Shown: positions 25,362-33,152 of the stretch, one piece after another
How positions within the stretch are numbered: the stretch's first letter is position 1
Layout: each line of letters begins with the position of its first letter
Assembly: GCA_020431825.1 (NCBI GenBank)
Contig: JAGQHN010000029.1
Location: 1 to 47,120, forward strand
DNA: 47,120 nt
Direction: 5' to 3'
From: Trueperaceae bacterium
GTDB lineage: Bacteria; Deinococcota; Deinococci; Deinococcales; Trueperaceae
Notes under the pieces: generated by a model
The model's input: the letters and a program-made list of their open reading frames with translations, nothing else
Databases searched by the model: none
Told to the model about the DNA's origin: nothing
Made by a program: the position numbers and the translations under genes

Positions 25362-26383
25362 AGGGCATCCTCATAGAGATGACAGTAGACTTTATGCTCT
25401 GCACTTAAACGCCTTGCTTCGGGTATCTGCTGGCAGGTGTCCATAACCTTTGGGCAACGCGGGTGAAACCGGCAGCCTTCGGGGGGCTGGGTCAAATTGG
25501 GTATGAGTCCGGGGATGCCTTCCAAGCCTCGCCGTGGGGTATGGCGGGTCGGAACGGCATTAATTAGTCCCTGAGTATAGGGATGCTTCGGGTTTTTAAA
25601 CAGGTCTTTGACACTTGACTCTTCTACTACGCGCCCGGCGTACATCACGGCAACCTTCTCACAGGTTTTGGCCACGACTCCCAGGTTGTGAGTAATAAGT
25701 AAAACCGAGAGATTAAGCTTTTTCACCAGATCTCGAATAAGTCCTAAAATTTGCGCTTGAATAGTGACATCAAGAGCAGTAGTTGGTTCATCGGCAATGA
25801 GCAAATCTGGCTCACCTGCCAGTGCCATGGCGATAAGGACACGCTGACGCATACCCCCTGAAAACTGATGCGGATAGTCGCTCAGCCGTTTCTCGCCGTC
25901 CTGTATGCCGACCAGATTCATGAGTTCAATAGCGCGCTCATTGGCCTGTTTACGCATAGTCCTCGCCCGTGATGAAAAGTTTCTTTTCGAGGGAACTTTG
26001 TTGGCATCATGCTGCTGATACAACACAGCATCGATCAGTTGCTCACGAATGGTAAAAAGCGGGTTTAAATTGGTGGTCGGGTCTTGAAAAATCATGCCCA
26101 GATGCTTGGCACGAAAACGCTGCATCTCTTCGGGTGATTTCTTGAGTAAATCCTGACCTTCAAATAGGACTTGTCCTCGAGTAATTTTTCCGGGCGGCAT
26201 TGGTATAAGTCTAGGAACGGCAAGTGCAGTCATTGATTTACCACAGCCCGTCTCACCTACCAGTGCCAAAACATCACCGCGCTGCATGGTTAGGTTAACT
26301 CCGGCTAAAACCTTTGCGACGCCGTCAAACGTCTTGAACTCGAGGTGCAAATCTTTTATTTCTAAAAGCGGCGTACTGCTCAT
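25358..26383 (-). CDS. dppD: Peptide/opine-type ABC transporter ATPase (DppD/OppD-like)
   Basis: A 341-residue ATPase, partner of the DppF-like protein. Walker A GETGCGKSM, signature FSGGMRQRVLIAMALAG, Walker B LLIADEPTTALD and H-loop LLITHNLGVV are intact. The C-terminal extension holds GCRFHPRCPKVMDTC. A polar insert (about residues 118-145, with KVPSKRNFSSRARTMRK) follows the Q-loop region and is longer than in many homologues. Overlaps the permease gene upstream by 4 nt. Confidence 0.93.
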   Translation of the reverse strand: MSSTPLLEIKDLHLEFKTFDGVAKVLAGVNLTMQRGDVLALVGETGCGKSMTALAVPRLIPMPPGKITRGQVLFEGQDLLKKSPEEMQRFRAKHLGMIFQDPTTNLNPLFTIREQLIDAVLYQQHDANKVPSKRNFSSRARTMRKQANERAIELMNLVGIQDGEKRLSDYPHQFSGGMRQRVLIAMALAGEPDLLIADEPTTALDVTIQAQILGLIRDLVKKLNLSVLLITHNLGVVAKTCEKVAVMYAGRVVEESSVKDLFKNPKHPYTQGLINAVPTRHTPRRGLEGIPGLIPNLTQPPEGCRFHPRCPKVMDTCQQIPEARRLSAEHKVYCHLYEDAL

Positions 26384-27282
26384 CGGCGCGACCTCGGGTC
26401 TAACACATCTCTTAGGCCATCACCCAGCAGGTTCCAGCTAAAGACCATGACAAAAATCGCTAAGCCCGGAAAGGTAGCAATCCACCACTCACTCGGAAAA
26501 CGCTCCCGACCATCGTTAATCATGGCACCCCACTCGGGCGTGGGTGGCTGCGCACCCAGACCAATAAAGCCTAGCGCGGCTGCAGTCAAAACGGCAAAGC
26601 CAAAGTCAGTACTCATCTTGACGATAATGGGCGATAAGGCATTGGGCAAAATATGACGAAAGAGTATGCGGGCATGGCTCGAGCCAATCCCATCAGCGGC
26701 CTCAACAAAGGCTTCTTCTTTTAAGGATAAAACCAGACTGCGCGTCAGTCTGGCAAAACCCGGCCACCAGACCAGCGAAATCCCAATCATGACATTGGTA
26801 ATTCCTTTGCCTAGAGCAGCCGTAATGGCAATCGCCAAAACCAGGGCTGGAACCGTCAAAAAGATGTCGGTAATGCGCATCAGCAGATCATCAATCCAGC
26901 CCCCGGCATAGGCAGCTATGCCACCAATCGTAACGCCAATAATGGACGCTAAAAAGATAATGACAATGCCCACTCTAAGCGCCAAGCCAGTCCCCATAAT
27001 GACGCGGCTAAAGATATCTCTGCCCACTTTATCGGTGCCAAAAAGATGCTCGCCACTGGGCGGTAAAAGGCGCTCGGTAACATGCGTCTTTCCCCTGGCA
27101 TCTTCAGGATAGGGTGCAATATAAGGTGCCGCAAAAGCAAGAATGACTAGAATAATCAAAGAACTAAGACCGATCATAGAAAGGGCATTGGAGCGGAAGC
27201 GGTACAGCCCTCTGCGAAAGGCTTCCCACTGGACTTCACGTGCCTTATGTCTTAGTTCTTTTGAACTAAGCGATCTAGCCAT
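26380..27282 (-). CDS. dppC: ABC transporter permease (DppC/OppC-like)
   Basis: A 300-residue inner-membrane permease with an N-terminal OppC-type segment (FRSNALSMIGLSSLIILVIL) and a C-terminal binding-protein-dependent transport domain of five further spans. The EAA coupling loop reads EEAFVEAADGIGSSHARILFRHILPN. The HLFGTDKVGRDIFSRVIMGT signature before helix 2 is typical of DppC. Overlaps DppB by 8 nt. Confidence 0.93.
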   Translation of the reverse strand: MARSLSSKELRHKAREVQWEAFRRGLYRFRSNALSMIGLSSLIILVILAFAAPYIAPYPEDARGKTHVTERLLPPSGEHLFGTDKVGRDIFSRVIMGTGLALRVGIVIIFLASIIGVTIGGIAAYAGGWIDDLLMRITDIFLTVPALVLAIAITAALGKGITNVMIGISLVWWPGFARLTRSLVLSLKEEAFVEAADGIGSSHARILFRHILPNALSPIIVKMSTDFGFAVLTAAALGFIGLGAQPPTPEWGAMINDGRERFPSEWWIATFPGLAIFVMVFSWNLLGDGLRDVLDPRSRR

Positions 27283-28288
27283 AACGAATCCTTGGATCTA
27301 AAAGTCCATAAGCCATATCAGTAAAAATATTAACCAGACTAAATACAATGCCATAAATAATAGTAATGCCCATAATCGGCTGAAAATCTAAACGTAAGGA
27401 TGACTCAACGATATAAAGCCCCAGCCCGGGCCAGTCAAAGATCGTTTCCACCAGAACCGCGCCCGCCATGAGCCAGCCAAACTCGAGTGCAATAATCGTC
27501 AGAGTGGCAATAAAAGCATTGCGCAAAACATATTTAAAAATCACGACGCGGTCAGGCATGCCAAGCGCGCGTTCCATCCGCACAAAATCCTTGTCTAAGG
27601 CCTCAAGCATATTCGCCCGGGTTATCCGGGTAATGCTGGCAAGCGCACCAAAAGACAAAACCAGAGCAGGAATAAAAAGATGCCAGGCCGCCATGCGAAA
27701 CGCCTTCCAGTTCCAAGTCAAAATACTGTCCAGCAAATAAAGCCCCGTAATTGTTTGGGGAGGGGTCATAAGAATATTAAGGCGTTTGCCAATGGGAAAC
27801 CAGTCAAGGGCCAGTCCAAAAACCAGTTGAAACATCATGGCGAGCCAAAAGGCCGGAAAGCTAACAAAAAAGAGCACGACGACTCGAGCCAGATGGTCAG
27901 GTAATTTGTTTCGGTTAAGGGCAGAAACCACGCCTAACAGGGTGCCAAATATGCCTGCAAATAAAATAGCCGCCAGGGTAAGCTCTAAGGTTGCCGGGAA
28001 ATAGACCTTTAAATCTGAAGCCACCTCGCGCCTCGAGTAAAGCGACTGTCCCCATTCCCCGCGGAACAAATTGCCGATATAGCTCAGGTACTGCACTGGC
28101 AAAGGTTTGTCCAAGCCAAATTCCTTGCGCAGTGATTCCTTAATTTCTTCGGTAGCCTGAGGCCCCGCAGCCAGGCCAACCGGGTCACCCGGCAAAATAC
28201 GAGAAACCGTAAACGTCAGAAGACTCAAACCAAAAAGCAGCGGAATGAGCAGGAGAAGTCGTCTGAGAAAATAAGAGCCTAGTTTCAT
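27275..28288 (-). CDS. dppB: ABC transporter permease (DppB/OppB-like)
   Basis: A 337-residue permease with six membrane spans. The N-terminus YFLRRLLLLIPLLFGLSLLT, the LPGDPVGLAAGP and QYLSYIGNLFRGEWGQSLYS segments, and the EAA loop DKDFVRMERALGMPDRVVIF are family hallmarks. The start ATG has GGAGG six nt upstream. A 336-nt non-coding, structured spacer separates it from the binding-protein gene, so it probably depends on read-through from the promoter at about 30.3 kb. Confidence 0.93.
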   Translation of the reverse strand: MKLGSYFLRRLLLLIPLLFGLSLLTFTVSRILPGDPVGLAAGPQATEEIKESLRKEFGLDKPLPVQYLSYIGNLFRGEWGQSLYSRREVASDLKVYFPATLELTLAAILFAGIFGTLLGVVSALNRNKLPDHLARVVVLFFVSFPAFWLAMMFQLVFGLALDWFPIGKRLNILMTPPQTITGLYLLDSILTWNWKAFRMAAWHLFIPALVLSFGALASITRITRANMLEALDKDFVRMERALGMPDRVVIFKYVLRNAFIATLTIIALEFGWLMAGAVLVETIFDWPGLGLYIVESSLRLDFQPIMGITIIYGIVFSLVNIFTDMAYGLLDPRIRYG

Positions 28289-28372
28289 GGATACCTCCTG
28301 GCAATAAGCATTAGCTCAGTACCAGCGGGAACAGTTCTTCAAGAGAAAACACTGAAACTGCCTAAACTCTTC

Positions 28373-28409
28373 AGGGAGCAGAAGAACACTAGCCTTACTC
28401 CTGCTCCCT
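28373..28409. repeat. Stem-loop in the SBP-permease spacer
   Basis: AGGGAGCAG (28373-28381) and CTGCTCCCT (28401-28409) form a perfect 9-bp stem with a 19-nt loop. On the minus strand no T-run follows, so it is not a classical terminator. Between a binding-protein gene and its permease such stems often protect the upstream message and reduce read-through; this role is inferred. Confidence 0.6.
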
Positions 28410-28491
28410 AAAAAGGTATTTTTTATGACTGCCCTCTTGCAAAAGCACTTTTGGATAGCGATTTTTATTGGCCTTTCTATTGCTCATTAAC

Positions 28492-28588
28492 CATGATGTA
28501 TCTGAATCATTGAACATGATGTATCTGAATTTTGAACATGATGCTTGAACAACTGGCAAAGCCAGATTGTATCGCATAGTATCTGAAT
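28492..28588. repeat. Iterated repeat CATGATGTATCTGAAT
   Basis: CATGATGTATCTGAAT occurs at 28492-28507 and again at 28515-28530 (23-nt period). A shortened third unit CATGATG follows at 28537-28543 and GTATCTGAAT recurs at 28579-28588. Linkers (TTGAA, TTTGAA) are also similar. Such spaced repeats resemble multi-site ends of some transposons or a regulator's tandem sites. The surrounding 28289-28624 holds no supportable gene; a 70-codon minus-strand frame through the repeat lacks a ribosome site. Confidence 0.7.
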
Positions 28589-28624
28589 TCAGTTGATACT
28601 TTCGCAAGGAAGTCTAGTCAATAT

Positions 28625-30193
28625 TTAAGGGCAACCATCCAGCCAGAGATCCTGAAACAGCATGGTTATGGGGTACATGGGTGAATAGGTATAGCCTTTG
28701 ACACACTGATTTAGGGCCAGTGAGCTGTCTTCAGTATACATCCAGACTGAAGGCTGATCTGCGGCAATAAGCGTTTGCGCTTCGGTATAAAGCTCGAGCC
28801 GCTTATCCATATCGCCCAAAACTCGAGCTTCGTCAAGCAGGCTATCCACCTGTTCATTTTTATAGAAGCTGCATGAGTTATAGCTACCCCACTGCGCTGA
28901 GTGGTACTGATTGTAAAGGTGGGCGTCAGGGTCTAAGTAAGCAGGTAACGTGTATATGTTGATAAGATCAGGGCCCGTTTCTGGCGTTGCACAGCTTGCC
29001 ACCATATCTGGCCAGAGCATCGGGGTCATATTGAGTTCAATATTGAGTTCTGCCAGACCTTCAAGCAAAAGTAAGCCGGGGACTTCTTCACGAGGGAAGT
29101 CGGTCACATAGACATAGTCAAGAGTAAATCCGCCTTCGGGCCAGGGAGACATTGCCAGATATTCTTTGGCCTTCTCAATGTCATAAGTGGGAACCTCGAG
29201 GCCGTCCACATAGCCCATAAAGTTAGCAGGTGTAGGACCAGGAAGAATCGTAATGCCCACATCCTGAACTTCTGGTAGAGCGTCATAGTTCATGGCATAG
29301 GCAATGGCTTTACGTACATTGATATCGCTGGTGTATTCACCCTGAGTATTCATCTTTAGAGTGTTGGTAAAAAAACCAACATTTTGCTCAACGCTAAACC
29401 CGTCGGTACCATCAATTTCTTCAATGTCACTACCCGAAATACCGTCTGCAACGTAGGTTTCACCTGCCAGCAGGGAGTTTTTCATGGTGGCAGCGTCACG
29501 CTGAATTATCCAGAGGAAGCCGTCTAAATGACTTTCCCCTTTCCAGCCTGCCCAGTAATCATCTACTGCAACAAATTCGTAGACATTGCCAATTTCCCAG
29601 CGCCCTTGCGTAAAAGGACCAGACCCAGCTTCATTCTCTTTAAGGTAAGCCTGACCGTAGTCATCTCCGCGGTTAGCTTCAACAATGGCTGGGTTTACCA
29701 CAAAAAGCTGGGGCAAAGTGCCAATAAACGGCGCAAATGGCTCAGTTAGCGTAAACTGCACGGTGTACTCATCAAGTGCCTGAGCCGTATTTTCATCGCT
29801 GATAGTAGCCCAGCGGTAAGCAGGTGGCCCATTGATTTCCAGAAGGCGATTAAAGCTGTAAACAACGGCTTCGGCATTTACCGGACTACCATCATGAAAG
29901 ACAGCATTGTCCTTTAGTTTAAAAGTCCATACCGTGGCGTCATCATTGACTTCCCAGCTGTCAACCAGATGAGGTTCTATGTCATTGCCCCGGTAAATAA
30001 AGAGGGCATCATAGAGGCTGCGAAGGGCAGCATTGATTGAATAGTTTTCTCCTGTGGCGGGGTCGATATTATCGATATCTTGATTCCCTCCATAGAGCAA
30101 AATGTTGCCGTCTTGCGCCAGTGCAAAAAGTGGCAGAGTAGCCAAAAGCAAAAGCGCAGCGACTTGAAGAACTCTAAGCTTTACCTTCTTCAT
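28625..30193 (-). CDS. dppA: ABC transporter substrate-binding protein, family 5
   Basis: A 522-residue exported binding protein (SBP_bac_5 type) for the transporter encoded downstream. The signal peptide is MKKVKLRVLQVAALLLLATL and on to about residue 27 (FALAQ cut). The mature part shows DIDNIDPATGENYSINAALR, LVDSWEVNDDATVWTFKLKD, AEAVVYSFNRLLEING and VRKAIAYAMNYDAL. Homologues bind peptides, opines, nickel or other small solutes; in this island a hydantoin-like or modified amino-acid ligand is likely, but inferred. GGGAGGGAG lies before the ATG. First gene of the leftward operon, divergent from the XRE-cupin regulator. Confidence 0.93.
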   Translation of the reverse strand: MKKVKLRVLQVAALLLLATLPLFALAQDGNILLYGGNQDIDNIDPATGENYSINAALRSLYDALFIYRGNDIEPHLVDSWEVNDDATVWTFKLKDNAVFHDGSPVNAEAVVYSFNRLLEINGPPAYRWATISDENTAQALDEYTVQFTLTEPFAPFIGTLPQLFVVNPAIVEANRGDDYGQAYLKENEAGSGPFTQGRWEIGNVYEFVAVDDYWAGWKGESHLDGFLWIIQRDAATMKNSLLAGETYVADGISGSDIEEIDGTDGFSVEQNVGFFTNTLKMNTQGEYTSDINVRKAIAYAMNYDALPEVQDVGITILPGPTPANFMGYVDGLEVPTYDIEKAKEYLAMSPWPEGGFTLDYVYVTDFPREEVPGLLLLEGLAELNIELNMTPMLWPDMVASCATPETGPDLINIYTLPAYLDPDAHLYNQYHSAQWGSYNSCSFYKNEQVDSLLDEARVLGDMDKRLELYTEAQTLIAADQPSVWMYTEDSSLALNQCVKGYTYSPMYPITMLFQDLWLDGCP

Positions 30194-30246
30194 CGCGACT
30201 CCCTCCCTTTACGAAGCCCATGAGATTTCCTTTTAGAGGATGAGGC

Positions 30247-30320
30247 ACATCGTAAAAAAGTTTCGATGTAGTGCAAATTATTACAGGATTAAAAAAGCAG
30301 TGTCAATGCAAAGCTGTAAT
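30247..30320 (-). promoter_or_regulatory. Promoter and regulatory region of the leftward operon
   Basis: On the minus strand TTGACA (complement of 30301-30306), exactly 17 nt, and TAATAA (complement of 30278-30283) form a strong sigma70 promoter; the start would be near 30271. A 7-bp inverted repeat, ATTACAG (30280-30286) and CTGTAAT (30314-30320), brackets it, with centres 34 bp apart. The first bases of the message can fold (ACATCG 30247-30252 with CGATGT 30264-30269) into a 5'-end stem. The rest of the 30194-30566 spacer holds the divergent promoter described next and no gene. Confidence 0.7.
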
Positions 30321-30480
30321 TTCTTAATTTGGAAAAATACAGAATACCTGAAAACGCCTCCAGGTTTATTTGAAGGTAGAAAGGCAATAATTTGCCTTAT
30401 AGAAGCGTTGATTGTGTTTTTTCCCTACCATGCACACTATACAGTAGATACTAAAATACTGCATAAACTTTCAATCGGCT

Positions 30481-30557
30481 TTATGAAATCAAGCTATTGA
30501 CGCTTATGAAATTTTTTCATTATAGTGAATATACTCTGTGAATTACTTAACATTTCA
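30481..30557 (+). promoter_or_regulatory. Promoter and candidate operator of the XRE-cupin gene
   Basis: TTGACG (30497-30502), an 18-nt spacer and TATAGT (30521-30526) form the promoter, with the start near 30533. The spacer holds the 13-bp palindrome TGAAATTTTTTCA (30507-30519), extended by A and T to 15 bp. Extra half-sites are TGAAAT at 30484-30489 (inside a TTATGAAAT direct repeat) and ATTTCA at 30552-30557 next to the ribosome site. A very similar palindrome lies before the gene at 36853. Confidence 0.7.
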
Positions 30558-30566
30558 GGAGTCACG

Positions 30567-31103
30567 ATGATAGGCAAAAAAATCCACACACTACGAAAGG
30601 CCAAACATATGACCTTGCAACAAATGAGTGAGATTTCTGGCCTGTCCGTATCCTTTTTATCTCAGGTTGAGCGCGATCTGGCTTCACCAACAGTAACATC
30701 TCTGGTTAATATTGCTCATGCGCTGGGCGTGCAAACTTCTTATTTTTTCCCCCAACCACCCAGTGAAAATCTGGTCGTGCGCAGCTATGAGCGCCACCCT
30801 TTTAAACTCGAGGACGGAAAAATCGTATATGCCCGGCTGGGCGGTGACTTTAATGGACGTACGCTCGAGCCCATGCTGGTCACCTATCCTCCCCAGTTTG
30901 AAAGCGAATGGATCAGCCACCCCGGAGAAGAGTTTATTTACATGCTTGAAGGTCAGGTCAAAGTCTTTTTTGATGAGCTCGAGTACTGCCTGAATCCGCA
31001 TGACAGCATGCACCTGCCCTCAAATCATAGTCACCGTATCTGCAACAGCTACAACATTCCTGCACAGGTCATATTTGTTAACACACCAAGATTCTTGGAT
31101 TAA
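30567..31103 (+). CDS. XRE-family regulator with C-terminal cupin
   Basis: A 178-residue one-component regulator. Residues 1-60 form the XRE helix-turn-helix (MTLQQMSEISGLSVSFLSQV, then ERDLASPTVTSLVNIAHALG). About 100-175 form a small cupin barrel (HPGEEFIYMLEGQVKVFF, NPHDSMHLPSNHSHRICNS) that would bind the inducer. Such XRE-cupin proteins commonly control amino-acid, polyamine or amide catabolism. ATG 30567 is chosen for AGGAG six nt upstream; a longer frame from 30525 begins inside the -10 box. It is divergent from the transporter operon and nine nt ahead of the full-length hyuA, the natural place for the island's regulator. Candidate operators lie at 30507 and 36797. Confidence 0.92.
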   Translation: MIGKKIHTLRKAKHMTLQQMSEISGLSVSFLSQVERDLASPTVTSLVNIAHALGVQTSYFFPQPPSENLVVRSYERHPFKLEDGKIVYARLGGDFNGRTLEPMLVTYPPQFESEWISHPGEEFIYMLEGQVKVFFDELEYCLNPHDSMHLPSNHSHRICNSYNIPAQVIFVNTPRFLD

Positions 31104-31112
31104 AGGAGGCTT

Positions 31113-33152
31113 ATGAAACTCGCAACCGATATAGGGGGCACGTTTACCGACCTGGTTTACCTTGATGAAGCAAGTGGTGAACTGGGTACTACCAAATCAT
31201 CATCCACCCCACCCAATTTTGCCCAGGGGATTTTAGATACCATCACCAAAGCTAATCTGGATGCTAAAGCGGTAGCACACTTTGTACACGGCACAACCGT
31301 CGTGATTAATGCCCTAACTGAACATAAAGGCGCCAAAACCGCCCTGATTACCACCAAAGGTTTTCGCGATGTGCTGGCGATTGCCAGGGCTAACCGACCC
31401 GATATTTATAATCTGCGCTTTAAAAAGCAGCCTGCCTTTGTTCCCCGGGAGTACCGCTATGAAGTCGAAGAACGGCTTGATTACAAAGGTGAGGTGCTAA
31501 CGCCATTAAATGAAGCAGATGTTGCTAAGATTGCGGCCGAACTCAAGGCGGAAGGCATCGAGGCTGTTGCCGTTGCTTTTTTACATAGCTATGCCAATCC
31601 TGTTCATGAAAAATACTGTGCCGAACTGCTCAAAAAACACTTACCTGACATGTTTGTCACAAGCTCGAGCGACATTACCAAAGAGTGGCGCGAGTATGAA
31701 CGCAGCAATACCGCAGTGCTGAATTCTTATGTTCAACCTGTTGCCTCGAGCTATGTACAGAATCTGGAAAATGCCCTCCGCGATATGGGCGTTAAAAGCG
31801 GCCTGCACATTATGAAGTCAAATGGCGGAACCAATACCTTTGAGCTTTCCAAGCAGCAACCTATCCATCTTGTAGAGTCCGGCCCGGTAGGTGGTGTCAT
31901 AGGTGCCAAAGCCATTGGCGACCTAATCGGCGAAAAAAACATCATCACGATGGATGTCGGTGGCACCACCGCTAAAACCTCGCTAATTGAAGATGGCGTC
32001 GTCAAATTCACCACCAACTACTACATAGAAAAAGACCCCTTTAACCCGGGCTACCCAATCAAGGTTCCAGTAGTAGACATCGTTGAAATCGGCGCAGGTG
32101 GCGGCTCGATTGCTCATATTGATGATGCTGGCGCCCTCAAAATTGGCCCGCAGAGTGCAGGTGCAGTACCTGGTCCAGCCTGCTACGGACAGGGGGGCGA
32201 TAAACCAACCGTGACCGATGCCAATCTGGTTTTACAGCGCATCAATCCTGACTACTTCCTCGGGGGTCAAATGCAGGTTGACCCTGAACTCTCGAAAAAA
32301 GCCTATACCCCCATTGCCGAAAGTTTTGATGTTTCCGTCGAAGAAGCCGCGCTGGGAGTCGTTAGGCTGGCTGATGCCAATATGGTTAACGCCATCAAGC
32401 TCGTTTCTGTGCGCCGTGGCTATGACCCCCGTGACTTTGCCTTGGTCGCTTTTGGCGGTGGCGGCGCTATGCACGCGGCTTCACTGGCGAAAGAACTCAA
32501 TATCGGTAAAGTTATTATCCCGTTTGCCACAGGGACTTTCAGCGCTCTTGGCATGCTTATGACCGAGCCAATGCAGGACTTTATTCGTACCAAAGTTTTA
32601 CCAGGCGATGAAAACGGTCTGGCACAGGTCAGGGACATTCTTACTGAAATGAATACCGAAGCAGCCGACTTTATGCGCGCAGCGGGCTACCCCGAGGCCA
32701 AATTTAGCTTTAAACCTTATATAGATATGCGCTATGTCGGGCAGGAGCACACGGTTCGTGTTCCGGCAGATGAGCTGAATCTGGCCAAGCTCGAGTCTCA
32801 GTTTCATGATCTGCATGAACAGGCCTACACTTTCAGGCTCGAGTCTCCTGTGCAATTCGTAAACTATCTGGTCACCATCACTGTGTCGCAAGACCCAGTA
32901 GATCTAAGCCGCTTTAAACCCAAAGCTGGTAATAACGCCAAACCTAAAGCGCAGCGCCAGGTTTATTTTGAAGGCGGCTGGCAAGATACGGCCATTTACG
33001 AGCGGAGCGACCTGCCATTAGGGCAAAAGATTGCGGGTCCCTGCATTATTGAAGAACCACAAACCATTACGGTAGTTCATAAAGGCATGCAGGCCTGGAT
33101 TGATGAAATCGGCAATATTGTGATTGATACAGGAGTCGGTCATGAGCGCTAA
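31113..33152 (+). CDS. hyuA: Hydantoinase/5-oxoprolinase subunit A, full length
   Basis: A 679-residue ATP-dependent ring-opening subunit. It opens KLATDIGGTFTDLVYLDE (phosphate loop 1) and has FVHGTTVVINALTEHKGAK, the central MDVGGTTAKTSLIEDG (phosphate loop 2), EIGAGGGSIAHIDDAGALKI and GPACYGQGGDKPTVTDANLV, all hallmarks of the family. The C-terminal 150 residues form the extra domain (YVGQEHTVRVP, PCIIEEPQTITVV). With HyuB it would hydrolyse N-methylhydantoin, hydantoin or 5-oxoproline using ATP; the exact ring cannot be told. AAGGAGG precedes the ATG. Ends 11 nt inside the first hyuB, so the two are made together. Confidence 0.94.
   Translation: MKLATDIGGTFTDLVYLDEASGELGTTKSSSTPPNFAQGILDTITKANLDAKAVAHFVHGTTVVINALTEHKGAKTALITTKGFRDVLAIARANRPDIYNLRFKKQPAFVPREYRYEVEERLDYKGEVLTPLNEADVAKIAAELKAEGIEAVAVAFLHSYANPVHEKYCAELLKKHLPDMFVTSSSDITKEWREYERSNTAVLNSYVQPVASSYVQNLENALRDMGVKSGLHIMKSNGGTNTFELSKQQPIHLVESGPVGGVIGAKAIGDLIGEKNIITMDVGGTTAKTSLIEDGVVKFTTNYYIEKDPFNPGYPIKVPVVDIVEIGAGGGSIAHIDDAGALKIGPQSAGAVPGPACYGQGGDKPTVTDANLVLQRINPDYFLGGQMQVDPELSKKAYTPIAESFDVSVEEAALGVVRLADANMVNAIKLVSVRRGYDPRDFALVAFGGGGAMHAASLAKELNIGKVIIPFATGTFSALGMLMTEPMQDFIRTKVLPGDENGLAQVRDILTEMNTEAADFMRAAGYPEAKFSFKPYIDMRYVGQEHTVRVPADELNLAKLESQFHDLHEQAYTFRLESPVQFVNYLVTITVSQDPVDLSRFKPKAGNNAKPKAQRQVYFEGGWQDTAIYERSDLPLGQKIAGPCIIEEPQTITVVHKGMQAWIDEIGNIVIDTGVGHER

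Noticed and set aside
28373..28409. Stem-loop read as a classical terminator of the binding-protein gene
   Set aside because: No T-run follows on the minus strand, and the permease gene downstream has no clear promoter of its own; a stabilising or attenuating stem is more likely.
28395..28607. 70-codon minus-strand frame in the SBP-permease spacer
   Set aside because: It runs through the iterated repeat and the stem-loop, lacks a ribosome site and matches no family; a repeat region is the better reading.
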